DNA of 64,000 nt from Closterium sp. Naga37s-1 (Eukaryota; Streptophyta; Zygnematophyceae; Desmidiales; Closteriaceae): NCBI GenBank assembly GCA_947471745.1, contig CANJKZ010000088.1:372001-436000 (forward strand), read 5' to 3'. The translations under genes were made by a program, and so were the position numbers. The notes beneath the pieces were generated by a model, which was not told the origin of the DNA, ran no database searches, and saw only the letters and a program-made list of their open reading frames with translations. Below, one piece after another: positions 44,801-56,862 of this stretch (the first letter of the stretch is position 1; the number at the start of each line of letters is the position of its first letter).

Positions 44801-46630
44801 GCGCAAGGGGAAGACTGTGGTGTATCGCGTGTAGTCGTCAACTACCAGCAGGAAGTAGCGCTCGCGGCCCTGTCCACTGACGCGGGCTGGGCCCCACACG
44901 TCCATGTGGAGGGTCTGCAGGGGAGCAGTTGTCGGGGAAAACGAGGAGGAGTGAGGAGCGGCGCGCTGCCGTCCCTCGACGCAAGGAAGACAGGGCGGGG
45001 CAGGCGAGGGCGGCAGGGGAGGCAGAGACCTGGGGAGACCAGAGACAAGGAGACGAGAGTGCATGCCACGAAGGCGTGGCAGGGAGGGGTGACCCAGGCG
45101 GTGGTGCCAAAGAAGAGTCTGGTGCGACAGGAGGCGACACGAGCAAGCGGCGGCTACCTGACCTGACGCGGACACCTGAGCAGACGCAGCGACCTGAGGA
45201 GGCTCGGTAGCCAGTGTGTACAGACTCGACCCTGGCCGACGAGTGAACGTAGCCAGGTGACGCCCTGTCCGCGTGCACGTGCAGATCGACACACGCTGAC
45301 CCCCAGGAGTGGTGGTAGTGACCATCGCATCCTGAAGGGCAGCGGTACTCACCAAGTTCGTAGAGAACGAGGGGAGGTGAAGACCTGACAGAGAGCCGGA
45401 CGGAACCGCCGGACACGGGAGGACAGTGGAGGAACTGGCAACGACTGGGCCCCCAGAGGGATCAGCCAGTCTGATCGGAATAGGTGCAGGAAGAGGAGTG
45501 AGAGTGGTGCTGTCACGAAAGAAACAGCGCGAGGCGCCGGAGTCTAACGTGAAGGTGTGCAGGGCCTCAGCAGGCGCAGTACCAGGGGGAGTACCAGATG
45601 CACTAGCACCTAGAGCAGCAGCGGCTATACCTGGGTCAGGCGGCACACACCAGTAATAGTCACCCTCAGCACTAAAAGACAAAGCATACATGGCAGAGAT
45701 AATAACATCAAAGTCTAGGTCAAAGATGGCAACTCCCGACCTAAGCAACTCCGCCCAGCGAGGGCGCTCGACGTCATCACCAAACTCAGTGCGCCAGGCG
45801 TCGTCAAGGCGGGCAAAGCAGCGGCGCTCAGTGTGAAACCGCCCGCATGTCTTGCCCGCACGGGCACCCGTGCGAATGACATACGGGCAGGTCTCACTAC
45901 CCTCGCCCGCCCAACGCTGAACCAACCACTCACGGAGCTGCTGAGGCGTCTGAGTCTCGCTCCGACGCTGCTGCTGCTGGCCCCGACCGCCACCAGGGCC
46001 TCCACGCTGAGGTCCAGACCGACTACCACTGGTCCCACCGCCTCCACTTCCGCCACCCCCTCCGCTGCCTCCACCGCCGCCACCACCTCCACCGCCTCCG
46101 CCTCCTCTACCGCTGCCCCCACTGCCACGCCCACTGCCACCTCCACCACCACCGCTGCCTCCTCCACTACCCCGGCCACCCTTGCCCTTGCTGTTGCGGC
46201 GCTTCGTACTAGTCAAAGCAGCACCGACGTCCTCAGGAACAGAGACGTCTGCAGCAGCAGCAGAGGCGAAGGAGGAGGAAAGGGGGGAGGGGGAGCACCC
46301 CTCAAAGAAAGGTGAGCGCGGGGTGCCACGAGCAGCACCTACAGCAACTGCACTAGTCTCAGCTGCGAGGAGATGCTGCTCGAGGAGGTCAACAGTGAGG
46401 GAAGTGGGGTCGAGGGTGAAGAAGTGGTCCCTGACAGAGCGAGGGGAGTCAGGGAGGCGAGTGACTATGAAGTAGAGGGTGATGAACATGGGGGGCTGGT
46501 TCGTGAGAAGGAAATCAGCAGGAACGGTAGCGCGGTAGCGAGCGTCGCTAGTGCGCAGGTGGGTAACAAGGTCCGCTACTGTGGCAAAAGCCGACAGCTC
46601 AGGGAACAGGTAGGGCAGTAGCAGTCTGCC
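41810..46630 (-). pseudogene. Cop-H gag-pol coding region (fossil)
   Basis: Minus strand from high to low coordinate: the remaining part of Gag, Gly-rich linker (about 46170-46020), variant C-x13-C-x3-H-x4-C knuckle (about 45890-45820), protease with TLDSGAS (about 45540), integrase core (about 44920-44530), a Glu/Pro/Gly repeat linker (about 44030-43860), a Gly/Ala linker, RT (about 42880-42130) and RNase H with DNKAM (about 42030-41850). Very similar to Cop-D. Broken, with a handful of breaks and some lost segments. Confidence 0.9.
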
Positions 46631-46639
46631 AGGGCTCCG

Positions 46640-48130
46640 GTCTCGGAGATGGGGCCGAGGGGCCTAGGGGCCGCGGGGCCAAACAAGGGGCCGGGGGGGC
46701 CTTGGGGGGGCCGAGGGGCCTAGGGGGCCGAGGGGCCAAACAAGGGGCCTAGGGGGCCGAGGGGCCAAAGTAGGGGCCGGGGGGCCGGGCCCCAATCTCT
46801 GAGGCGGGGCCGAGGGGCCTAGGGGCCGCGGGGCCAAACACGGGGCCGGGGGGGACTTGGGGGGGGCCGAGGGGCCTAGGGGGCCGAGGGGCCAAACAAG
46901 GGGCCTAGGAGGGCTGAGGGGCCAAGTAGGGGCCGGGGGGGCGGGCGCCAGGCTCTGAGGTGGGGCCGAGGGGCCTAGGGGCCGCGGGGCCAAACAAGGG
47001 GCCGGGGGGGCCTTGGGGGGGCCAAGGGGCCTAGGGGGCCGAGGGGCCAAACAAGGGGCCTAGGGGGCCGAGGGGCCAAGTAGGGGCCGGGGGGCCGGGC
47101 TCCAGTCTCTGAGGTGGGGCCGAGGGGCCTAGGGGCCGCGGGGCCAAACAAGGGGCCGGGGGGGCCTTGGGGGTGGCCGAGGGGCCTAGGGGGGCCGAGG
47201 GGCCAAAGTAGGGGCCGAGGGGCCTAGGGGCCGCGGGGCCAAACAATGGGGCCAGGCACTGGGCAGGGACTGGTCCGGGCGCTGGGCAGGTACGGGGCCA
47301 GGCGCTGGGCAGGTACTGGGCCGGGCGCTGGGCAGTACGGAGCCGGGTGCTGGGCAGGTACGAGGCCTGGCGCTGGGCAGGTAAGGGGCCGGGCGCTGGG
47401 CAGGTACGGGGCCGGGCGCTGGGCGCGGAATGGGGCCGGGCGCGGGGCTAGGTACGGGGCCGGGCGCGGGCAAGAGACGGGGCCGGGCGCTGGGCGAAGG
47501 ACGGGGCCAGGCGCGGGCTTGGTACGGGCCGGGCGACTGGCTAGGTACGGGCCGGACGCAGGCAGGAGACGAGGCCGGGTGCGGGCTAGGTACGGGCCGG
47601 GCGACGGGCTAGGTACGGGCCGGGCGCGGGCGTCGAAGTTGACGGGGCCAGTGGGGCCGAGGCGACGGGCTAGGTACGGGCCGGGCGCGGGCATCGAAGT
47701 TGACGGGGCCAGCGGGGCCGAGGCGACGGGCTAGGTACGGGCCGGGCGACGGGCTAGGTACGGGCCGGGCGACGGGCTAGGTACTGGCCGGGCGACGGGC
47801 TAGGTACTGGCCGGGCACGGGCGTCGAAGTTGACGGGGCCAGCGGGGCCGAGGTGACGGGCTACGTACGGGCCGGGCGACGGGCTAGGTACGGGCCGGGC
47901 GACGCACTAGGTACGGGCCGGGCGCGGGCGAAAAAGACGACGGGGCCAGCGGGGCCGAGGCGACGGGCTACGTACGGGCCTGGCGACGAGCTAGGTACGG
48001 GCCGGGCGCGGGCGACGAAGTCGACGGGGCCAGCGGGGCCGAGGCGACGAGCTAGGTACGGGCCGGGCGACGGGCTAGGTACGGGCCGGGCGCGGGCGAC
48101 GAAGTCGACGGGCTAGGTACGGGCAGTGCA
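46640..48130 (-). repeat. GC-rich tandem arrays in the Cop-H leader
   Basis: First ggggccgaggggcctagg units in a higher-order repeat of roughly 150-180 bp (about 46650-47240), then acgggctaggtacgggccgggcg units (about 47250-48120). The same motifs, inverted, fill the leader of Cop-D. Confidence 0.9.
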
Positions 48131-48185
48131 GTAGGTGGTGGGCCCATTGAGACTAGGTCCTAAGACTTAGTTGCTTTTAATACCA

Positions 48186-48345
48186 TGTTAGAATCTTAGG
48201 CGAAAATGGTTGACTAGGAAACAAGGAAGGGTACAAATAGAATGTCGAGAGAATTCTGTACCCCCTAAGGCAAAACCCACTATAGCCTAGACAAATGTAA
48301 ACACATGAACTAAGCCTAGATATAACTAAGCATATATGTTTGACA
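48186..48345 (-). repeat. 5' LTR of Cop-H
   Basis: Partner of 34633-34792, about 98% identical. Followed by target duplication ggcaa and the LINE sequence. Confidence 0.94.
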
Positions 48346-49754
48346 GGCAAGGCTGTGTAAGACTTTGTTAAAGTCAACGGTGGTGGCAGTACCAGGGGCG
48401 GCGTCTAGGTGGGATGCAGAAGAGGAGTTTCTGTGCTATAATAGGCACATCATTCACCGCGGTGACGCCCCGTTCGGTGGGCAGAAGGGTACGGAGAAGC
48501 TGAGAAAGTGGCAAATGCGCGACATGGTGCAGAGGAAATGGGATGGCACAAGGACGCTTAAGTCGGAGGTGACACTGGCAAGGGAGTTGGGCGGGAACAA
48601 AGAGGCGGAGATGGCGCTGAAGGCGTTCAACGCGGCACCAGAGCGGTGGCGACAGTGGCTGTTGGCGCCTCTGACGGCGGAGGAAGTCGCGGCAGAATCA
48701 TCGGTGGTGTGTACCAGGCTTCCAAGCGGACAAAGGTGTCTCTGGGAAATCTGCGGCAAGATGGGCAAAAAGGTGGAGCTTCGGGGGCTCAGCGGCAAAG
48801 GAGAGCGCACGTCGTGGGATGTAAGGCTGGTGCTGTGCTGCGACAGTGTGGTGCCGGCGAGGTTATCCCGTGAGCAGGCGATACGGGAGGCCGGGGATCC
48901 AAGGGCTCGGTTGCTCAGCTCATCGCTATTCAAAGAAGAGGTGGTGGTTCCAGTGAGGGAACTCAGAGAGCCAAGCAAGGGGATAGAGGCGGTGGAAGGG
49001 AAGAGGTTGAGCTGGGAGGCCCGGGCGGGCAGAAAAATTGACTGGGAGAGGAGCAGGAGGGTCCGGGATTCTTTGGTGGTTCCGGCCAAGGCGAGAGATG
49101 TGCTCCTCCGCGTGCACAACCTCAACTTGCAAGTGGGGGAGAGGGTTTCGTTTGTGAAAGGGGGGGTGGCATGCCCGAACTGCGGGCTGGAGGAGACGTT
49201 GGAACATTGTTTGCTGGAATGCAGGAGTGTGGCACCAGTGGCCCGTGCTGTCAAATCGGCGCTCAGCATGATGCAGCCAGCAAGGCGGGTTGACAGGTTG
49301 GCAGATTTTGTGTTTGGGGAAGAGGAAACGAAGTCCGGTTTTCCCGAGGCTACAATGGTGGCGGTGGCGATGCACCAGGTTTGGTTGGGAAGGTGTGATG
49401 TGTCGCTTCGTAAGGGGAAGAGGTTCCAGGCACGGAAGGTGCTCAAGAGGATTAATGTCGAGTTCAACAAACATGCGAGAATCTACTGTGGCAAACCGAG
49501 CAAGCAGGCGAGGAAGGATAAGGCGAGGTGGAACTTGGCGGAGGATGAGGCACGTGTCATGCGGCGGATATGCGTCAGCGAGGTAGTGGGGTTGAAGTGG
49601 CAAGGTGATTTTCAGTCTATCTGGTCGAACCCGAGGACCTTTGTGAAGCCACCGTAAAGCTGTGGGGAGGGCCAGGCAAAATTTCGTCAGCCTGATCCCA
49701 GTTCATCAGTTACGACTGAAGTGTTTTGCTTTTACTGTATTGTGTAAGCTTTCA

Positions 49755-49790
<36 letters not shown>
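48346..49790 (+). mobile_element. 3' end of a LINE (non-LTR retrotransposon) with poly(A) tail
   Basis: Contains the C-terminal part of ORF2, a 3' untranslated part of about 100 bp and 34 consecutive A (49757-49790). The RT and endonuclease parts are not seen, so the copy is 5'-truncated or decayed to the left. Cop-H is inserted in its coding part, so the LINE is older than Cop-H. Confidence 0.88.
48351..49657 (+). pseudogene. LINE ORF2 C-terminal part with zf-RVT zinc finger
   Basis: A clean frame of about 435 codons ending at TAA. The key part is VRDSLVVPAKARDVLLR-HNLNL followed by CPNCGLEETLEHCLLEC, the CCHC finger (C-x2-C-x7-H-x4-C) known as zf-RVT in plant LINE ORF2 proteins. After it come a helical stretch with MHQVWLGRCDV and a Lys/Arg-rich tail. 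The upstream part (RWRQWLLAPLTAEEVA) is common between RT and finger in such proteins. The frame is open but lacks the RT, so it cannot act alone. Confidence 0.83.
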
Positions 49791-49792
<2 letters not shown>

Positions 49793-50402
49793 GACTGTTT
49801 GTCAACCAATACATCTTCTCTCTTAGGACAATATTTGTTGCATGGAAAATTGCAAATGAGAAAAAGCACAGCTCAAATAACAGATGCTATTGTCATGCGG
49901 GCTTAACTCGCTCGCTGCACTTCCCATGGGGATGATACACACCACCTACGGTATCGATGTAAAGCCCTGCCACATTACCCTTGCCCGGGACTCGAAAAAT
50001 GTATATTTAACATGTGTTATCCATTAAATTTCCCTTTCTGCATTGAAAGCTAGCAGAGCACCAGTAGAGAGGAACGGGGGCTGGTAGGTTGAGTCTGCGA
50101 GAGTGAAGACAGCCACATGCGTCGCAATTCCATGAAGGCAGTGAATGGCACACGGTGACATGGTGTGGGCCTTCTGAAGAGGCATGGCATGGTCTGATGG
50201 GGTTGGAAGGCGTTCCTTCCAGCCCCATCAGAGGGAGATGCCATGCGGCGCCTTCCATGGTGGTATGCATGTGAAAATAATGGCGATAAATGAGCAGATG
50301 GTTGGGCAAAGTCTTTCAAACAATTAGAGAACTTGCAAAAACAAGGCAGGGAAATTGACATTGAAGATTATAGGACAAAGGACAACATGAGAAGACTCAG
50401 AG
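49791..50402. other. spacer between LINE and Cop-D
   Basis: No gene recognised. The stretch contains the long hairpin at 50182-50246 and otherwise mixed DNA. Confidence 0.5.
50182..50246. ncRNA. imperfect 65-base inverted repeat (hairpin)
   Basis: Outer arms GCATGGCAT and ATGCCATGC, a small unpaired part, then inner arms TCTGATGGGGTTGGAAGG and CCTTCCAGCCCCATCAGA (one G-T pair) around a 4-base loop. In shape it resembles a microRNA precursor or a small inverted-repeat transposon. No expression evidence is possible from sequence. Confidence 0.45.
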
Positions 50403-50549
50403 TGTCAAACATATGTGTTTATGTATTTACAGTTGTCTAGGCTATAGTGGGTTTAGCCTTAGGGGGTACACAATTTCTCTCGACATTGTACTTGTACCCT
50501 TCACCCCTTCCTAGTAAATTATTCTCGTCATTCTCGCTACTCTCTAACA
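50403..50549 (+). repeat. 5' LTR of Cop-D
   Basis: TGTCAAACATATG...CTCTCTAACA. Shares the gtagtggg / GGGGGTAC / TTGTACCC core. Confidence 0.95.
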
Positions 50550-50579
50550 TGGTATTAGAGTAGTTTACTATTGGGCCCA

Positions 50580-52165
50580 CCAACTGCTACTTCGTTCCTA
50601 GCCCCGCGCCCCGCCCGTACCGCGCCCGCGATAGGCCCGTACCTAGCCTGCGCCCGGCCCAGTCTCCTGCCCGCGCCTGGCCCGTACCTAGCCCGCGCTC
50701 GGCGGCCCCTGTGTTTGGCCCCTCGGCCCGTGCCTTCTCACGCCCGTGCCCGGCCCGTACCTAGCCCGCGATCGCCACGTCGACACCCGCGCCCGGCCCC
50801 GTACCTAGCCCGCGCCCCGTCGACGCCCGCGACCAGCCCGTACCTAGCCCGCGACCCGGCCCCGTACCTAGCTCGTGATCGCCCCGTCGACACCCGCGCC
50901 CGGCCCTGTAACTAGCCCGCGCCCCGTCGACGCTCGCGACCAGCCCGTACCTAGCCCGCGACCCGGCCCCTTACCTAGCCCGCGCCCTGTCGACACCTGG
51001 CCCGGCCCCGTACCTAGCCAGCACCTCGTCGACAACCGCGCCCGGCCCCGTACCTAGCCCGCGCTAGGCCCCGTTCCTAGCCCAGCGCCCGGCCCCGTAC
51101 CTAACGCCCGCGCCCGGCTCAGTCCCTCGCCCAGCGCCCGGCCCCGCACCTAGCCCTGGCCCGACAACACATGCGCCCGGCCCCTTGTTTGGCCCCGCGG
51201 CCCCTAGGCCCCTCGGCCCCACCTCAAAGCCCGGCGCCCGGCCCCCAGGCCCCTTGTTTGGCCCCTCAGCCCCCTAGGCCCCTCGGCCCCCCTAGGCCCC
51301 CCCGACCCCTTGTTTGGCCGCGCGGCCCCTAGGCCCCTCGGCCCCACCTCAGAGCCCTGCGCCCGGCCCCCTGTTTGGCCCCTCGGCCCCGCCCCTCAGC
51401 CCCACCCCTCGGCCCCGTGTGATTGGCCCCTCGGCCCCCCCTAGGCCCCGCGGCCTCTTGTTTGGCCCCGCGGCCCCTAGGCCCCTCGGCCCCACCTCAA
51501 AGCCCGGCGCCCGGCCCCCCGGCCCCTTGTTTGGCCCCTCGGCCCCCTAGGCCCCTCGGCCCCCCTAGGCCCCACCGGCCCCTTGTTTGGCCCCGCGGCC
51601 CCTAGGCCCCTCGGCCCCACCTTACAGCCCTGCGCCCGGCCCCCTGTTTGGCCCCTCGGCCCCGCCCCTCGGCCCCGTGTGATTGGCACCTCGGCCCCCC
51701 CTAGGCCCCCCCCCGGCCCCTTGTTTGGCCCCGCGGCCCCTAGGCCCCTCGGCCCCACCTCAGAGCCCTGCTCCCGGCCCCCTGTTTGGCCCCTCGGCCC
51801 CGCCCCTCGACCCCGTGTGATTGGCCCCTCGGCCCCCCCCTAGGCCCCCCGGTCCCTTCTTTGGCCCCGCAGCCCCTAGGCCCCTCGGCCCCAACTCAGA
51901 GCCCTTCGCCCGGCCCCCCGGCCCCTTGTTTGGCCCCTCGGCCCCCTAGGCCCCTCGGCCCCCCTAGGCCCCCCGGCCCCTTGTTTGGCCCCTCGGCCCC
52001 TAGGCCCCTCGGCCCCACCTCAGAGCCCGGCGCCCGGCCCCCCGGCCCCTTGTTTGGCCCCTCGGCCCCCCCTAGGCCCCTCCGGCCCCTTGTTTGGCCC
52101 CGCGGCCCCTAGGCCCCTCGGCCCCACCTCAGAGCCCTGCGCCCGGCCCCCTGTTTGGCCCCTCG
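50580..52165 (+). repeat. GC-rich tandem arrays in the Cop-D leader
   Basis: cgcccggcccgtacctagc units (about 50600-51160), then ggcccctaggcccctcggcccc units arranged in higher-order blocks (about 51180-52160). Open frames here encode only Pro/Ala/Gly/Arg repeats. Confidence 0.9.
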
Positions 52166-52171
52166 GCCCCT

Positions 52172-55100
52172 ATGGCGTCGCTTCGAGTTCTCCCGTTCGA
52201 CCCGGAGTGCAGACCTGTAGCATTTGACACGTGGCACGACGATCTGCAACTGTACCTACTGAGCGATAGTCGGGACAGTGTCTCACTCTTTGACCACGTG
52301 TCCGGTGCCGCTCCAGCCCCTCCCGCCACAGCAGACGTTTCGACTCGTTCCCAGTGGCTGTCTCGTGACGCTACTGCCCGCTTGGCCATTCACAACCACC
52401 TGCCCGCAACCGAATGTGCTCACTTTGGCGAGCACAGGACAGCACAGGCCTTGTACGACACTGTCGTTGCTCGCTACTCCTCCCCTGCCACTGCTGCTAT
52501 TGGCAGGCTGCTACTGCCCTACCTGTTCCCTGAGCTGTCGGCTTTTGCCACAGTAGCCGACCTGGTTACCCACCTGCGCACTAGCGACGCTCGCTACCGC
52601 GCTACCGTCCCTGCTGAGTTCCTTCCCACGAACCAGCCCCCCATGTTCATCACCCTCTACTTCATAGTCACTCGCCTCCCTGGCTCCCTTCGCTCTGTCA
52701 GGGACCACTTCCTCACCCTCGACCCCACTTCCCTCACTGTTGACCTCCTCGAGCAGCATCTCCTCGCAGCTGAGACTAGTGCAGTTGCTGTAGGTGCTGC
52801 TCGTGGCACCCCGCGCTCACCCTTCTTTGAGGGGTGCTCCCCCTCCCCCCTTTCCTCCTCCTTCGCCTCTGCTGCTGCTGCAGACGTCTCTGGTCCTGAG
52901 GACGTCGGTGCTGCTTCCACTAGTACGAAGCGCCGCAACATCAAGGGCAAGGGTGGCCGGGGTAGTGGAGGAGGCAGCGGTGGTGGTGGAGGTGGCAGTG
53001 GGAGTGGTAGTGGGGGCAGCGGTAGAGGAGGCGGAGGCGGTGGAGGTCGTGGCGGCGGTGGGACCGGTGGCGGAGGTGGAGGCTCTGGTGGCGGCGGTGG
53101 AGGCAGCGGTGGGAGTGGCGGCAGTGGAGGCGGTGGGACCAATGGTGGTCGGTCTGGACCTCAGCGTGGAGGCCCTAGTGGTGGTCGGGGCCAGCAGCAG
53201 CAGCATCGGAGCAGGACTCAGACGCCCCAGCAGCTCCGGGAGTGGTTGGTTCAGCGTGGGGCGGGTGAGGGTAGTGAGACCTGCCCGTATGTCATTCGCA
53301 CGGGTGCCCGTGCGGGCCGGACATGCGGGAGGTTTCACACTGAGCGCCGCTGCTTTGCCCGCCTTGACGACGCCTGGCGTACTGAGTTTGGTGATGACGT
53401 CGAGCGCCTTCGCTGGGCGGAGTTGCTTAGGTCGGGAGTTGCTATCTTTGACCTAGACTTTGATGTTATTATCTCTGCCATGTATGCTTTGTCTTTTAGT
53501 GCTGAGGGTGACTGTTACTGGTGTGTGCCGCCTGACCCAGGTATAGCCACTGCTGCTCTAGGTGCTAGTGTGTCTGGTACTCCCCCTGGTACTGCGCCTG
53601 CTAAGGCCCTGCACACCTTCACGTTAGACTCCGGCGCCTTGCGCTGTTTCTTTCGTGACAGCACCACTCTCACTCCTCTTCCTGCACCTGTTCTAATCAG
53701 ACTAGCTGACCCCTCTGGGGGCCCGGTCGTTGCCATTTCCTCCACTGTCCTCCCGTGTCCGGCGGTTCCGTCCGGCTCACTGTCAGGTCTTCACCTCCCT
53801 TCGTTCTCTACGAACTTGGTGAGTACCGCTGCCCTTCAGGATGCGATGGTCACTACCACCACTCCTGGGGGTCAACGTGTGTCGATCTGCACGTGCACAC
53901 GGACGGGGCGTCACCTGGCTACGTTCACTCGACGGCCAGGGTCGAGTCTGTACACACTGGCTACCGAGCCTCCTCAGGTCGCTGCGTCTGCTCAGGTGTC
54001 CGCGTCAGGTCAGGTAGCCGCCTCTTGCTCGTGTCGCCTCCTGTCGCACCAGACTCTTCTTTGGCACCACCACCTGGGTCACCCCTCCCTGCCACGCCTT
54101 CGTGGCATGCACTCTCGTCTCCTTGTCTCTGGTCTCCCCAGGTCTCTGCCTCCCCTGCTGCCCTCACCTGCCCCGCCCTGTCTTGCTTGCATCGAGGGGC
54201 GGCAGCGCGCCGCTCCTCACTCCTCCTCGTTTCCCCCGACGACTGCTCCCCTGTAGTCCCTCCACATGGACGTGTGGGGCCCAGCCCGCGTCAGTGGACA
54301 GGGCCGCGAGCGCTACTTTCTGCTGGTAGTTGACGACTACACGCGGTACACCACAGTCTTCCACTTGCGCAGCAAGGGTGAAGTCTCTGCTGTCTTGATC
54401 CCTTGGATCCGCACAGTCCGCCTCCAGCTGCGCGAGCGGTTCGGTCAGGACCTTCCTGTCCTGCGTCTGCACTCTGACAGAGGTGGTGAGTTCTCCTCCG
54501 ACCTCTTGCGGGACTTTTGTCGTGGGGAGGGCATTCTCCAGTCGTTCACGCTTCCGGACTCCCCTCAGCAAAATGGGATTGCTGAGCGCCGCATTGGCTT
54601 AGTCATGGAGGTCGGAGGTTCTTGGTGTCCCGTCTTCTACTGGTCTTCCTCCTCCCTTCCTGTGTCCACCGCCTGACCAGTCGCAGCCGCCGTTACACCC
54701 AGCCTCCCCACTGCCTGTTCCCTCTCCTTACACAGAGCAGTCTGGAGATCTTACAGAGCGTCGTGAGCCTGCGTCTCGTCCTGTCTCGCCTGTTTGCACT
54801 GCTCGTCGCGCTCCTCGTTTGCGTCCTCCTCCTGTCCCAGGCACGCACACCATGGCACTCCGTCCTTCCTCTCTTCCACTGCGTGTTCCTTTGCCTGCTC
54901 CTCCTGAGTCCTCTCTTCCTGAGGTCGCTGACCCTGAGTCTGACCGAGCGCGTGCTGCCAGTCCCACTGTTGCTCGTCTCCTTGCCACTGCTGTCACTGT
55001 CCCGTCCTTTGAGTCTGCTGCTGCTTCTGCTCTCGTTGCTGAGCTACTTGACTTTGCTGCTGCCTGCCGTCTCGACTATGCCTTTGCTCTAGTTGCTGAG

Positions 55101-56630
55101 TCTGTGCCTGCCAGTCCTCCGTCCGTCGGGGGTGAGTGTGCTCTTGGCACGGACGTCCTTGAGGACAGGCAGGAGGACTTTGAGTGTCTTGCAGCTGCTG
55201 TACCTCGGTTCGCTTCCATGCTGCTTGCCCCTTAGGGAGACCCGGATGCACCAGACATCCCGACCCCGCGCTCTTACGCAGAGGCGATTACGGGTCCTTA
55301 CTCCTCTCAGTGGCAGGCAGCCATGGATGCCGAGATGGCATCCTAGAAGTCCTCAGGCACTTACGTCGACGAGGTTCCCCCACCTGGGGTGAACATAGTC
55401 GATGGCATGTGGATCTTCAGGGTGAAGCGGCCGCCGGTTTCTCCGCCTGCCTTCAAGGCGCGCTACGTTGCTCGAGGTTTCAGTCAGCGACAGGGAGTTG
55501 ACTACTTCGAGACCTTCTCCCCTACCCCGAAGATGACTACTCTTCGGGTGTTGCTGCACGTAGCTGCTCAGCGTGACTACGAGTTACAGTCCTTGGACTT
55601 CAGTACAGCCTTCCTGCAGGGCAGTCTGCACGAGGAGATCTGGCTGCGCCGACCACCTGGTTTCACTGGGTAGTTTCCTACAGGTACCCAGCGGAGCCTC
55701 CGCCGGCCAGTCTACGGTCTTCGCCAGGCGCCTCGCGAATGGTACGACACACTCAGGACTACACTTGCGGCTCTTGGGTTTGTTCCTTCTACAGCAGACC
55801 CGTCGCTGTTTCTACGCACCGACACCTCGCTGCCGCCCTTCTACGTCCTAGTGTACGTCGACGACCTCGTCTTTGCCACGGCTGACACTGAGGCACTGAC
55901 CCTAGTGAAGTCCGAGCTGCAGAAGAGACATACCTGCACTGACCTGGGTGAACTGCGCAGCTATCTTGGCCCGCATATCACCCGGGACAGAGCAAGGCGC
56001 ACCATCACACTGACTGAGTCACACATGGTGCACCAGGTCCCTCAGCGCTTCGGCTTCCAGTACTCCTCGCCAGGCACCGAAAGGTGCACTGGGATGCTGC
56101 GAAGAGGGTACTGCGTTACCTGTACAGTACGTTGGGCATGGTGCTTGTGCTTGGAGGACGGGGTACAGATGTCCTCACTGGTCACGCAGACGCCTCCTGG
56201 GTTGACGACTCAGCTACGCAGCGGTCATCGCAGGGTTACACCTTCAGCCTTGGGTCCGGCTCGGTTTCTTTGCGGTCTACCCGCTCGTCTTCAGTTCTCT
56301 GCTCCAGCTGTGAGGCTGAGATCTACGCCAGAGCCATGGCTGCTCAGGAGCTACGCTGGCTCACCTACTTGCTGACCGACTTGGGAGAGCAGCCTCGTTC
56401 GCCTCCAGTCCTGTACGTAGACAACAAGGCCATGATAGCCTTGTGTCAGGAGCACAGACTGGAGCACAGAACGAAGCACATCGCTCTGCGATACTTCCTT
56501 GCTCGAGAGTTGCAGCAGCGTGGTCAGCTTCGTCTTGCGTACGTGGCCATTTGGGCCAACACTGCTGACGTCTTCACCAAGGCACTTCCGCCTGGTGATC
56601 ATCAGCGCTTTGTTACTGTGTTAGGCCTTG
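52172..56630 (+). pseudogene. Cop-D gag-pol coding region (fossil)
   Basis: Starts MASLRVLPFD. Gag capsid-like region (UBN2-type) to about 52790, Gly-rich linker (about 52960-53150), variant C-x13-C-x3-H-x4-C knuckle (about 53280-53350), protease TLDSGA (about 53620), LWHHHLGH (about 54060), integrase from LHMDVWG (about 54260-54610), RT with YVDD (about 55270-56040) and RNase H with DNKAM (about 56080-56620). Broken in about half a dozen places, including lost segments. The Gag N-terminal part is the best preserved of the lineage. Confidence 0.9.
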
Positions 56631-56768
56631 TGTCAGAATCCCAACCACTAGACCATTGGGATAAAAGGGCTCGTTAAATAGCGGGTCAGTGCGCCTATAA
56701 CCCCCCAGGACAACGAGCCTGTAACCCTTCCCTAGGATCAATCGGGGATCACCAGAGGACCTCTGACA
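56631..56768 (-). repeat. 3' LTR of TRIM-1
   Basis: 138 bp; about 6% different from its partner, with most differences clustered at about 56672-56688. Confidence 0.92.
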
Positions 56769-56804
56769 CCCCCCCGCACTGGGATGCCTGATGTGCACAC
56801 ACTG

Positions 56805-56862
56805 GGATTCGAACCCGAGACCTTCGCTCTCATACCATGTCAGAATCCCAACCACTAGACCA
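56805..56862 (-). promoter_or_regulatory. A box and B box of an internal Pol III promoter in TRIM-1
   Basis: The A box lies in the last 25 bases of the LTR, and the B box lies in the interior after the primer site, so the promoter exists only across the 5' LTR/interior junction. Both boxes match the tRNA consensus closely. That RNA polymerase III uses them is inference. Confidence 0.7.

Larger units (their letters stand above)
34633..48345 (-). mobile_element. Cop-H, copia element with Cop-G nested inside, itself in a LINE
   Basis: LTRs of 160 bp at both ends (34633-34792 and 48186-48345) differ at about 3 positions. The target duplication is ggcaa (34628-34632 and 48346-48350). Minus strand: 5' LTR, primer site region, 1.5-kb GC-rich leader, gag-pol (about 46630-41810), 3' untranslated part (split by Cop-G), purine tract and 3' LTR. 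The N-terminal part of Gag is missing, and the rest carries a handful of breaks; fossil. LTRs are close to those of Cop-D (same family, H longer by a short insert). Confidence 0.95.

Noticed and set aside
46664-52227. Proline-rich cell-wall (extensin-like) proteins in the leaders of Cop-H and Cop-D
   Set aside because: The Pro-Ala-Arg repeats follow the DNA repeat unit, occur in all frames, have no signal peptide, and lie between primer site and gag.
56805-56862. A host tRNA gene
   Set aside because: A and B boxes are good, but the acceptor and anticodon stems do not form and the boxes straddle an LTR junction; better explained as part of TRIM-1.
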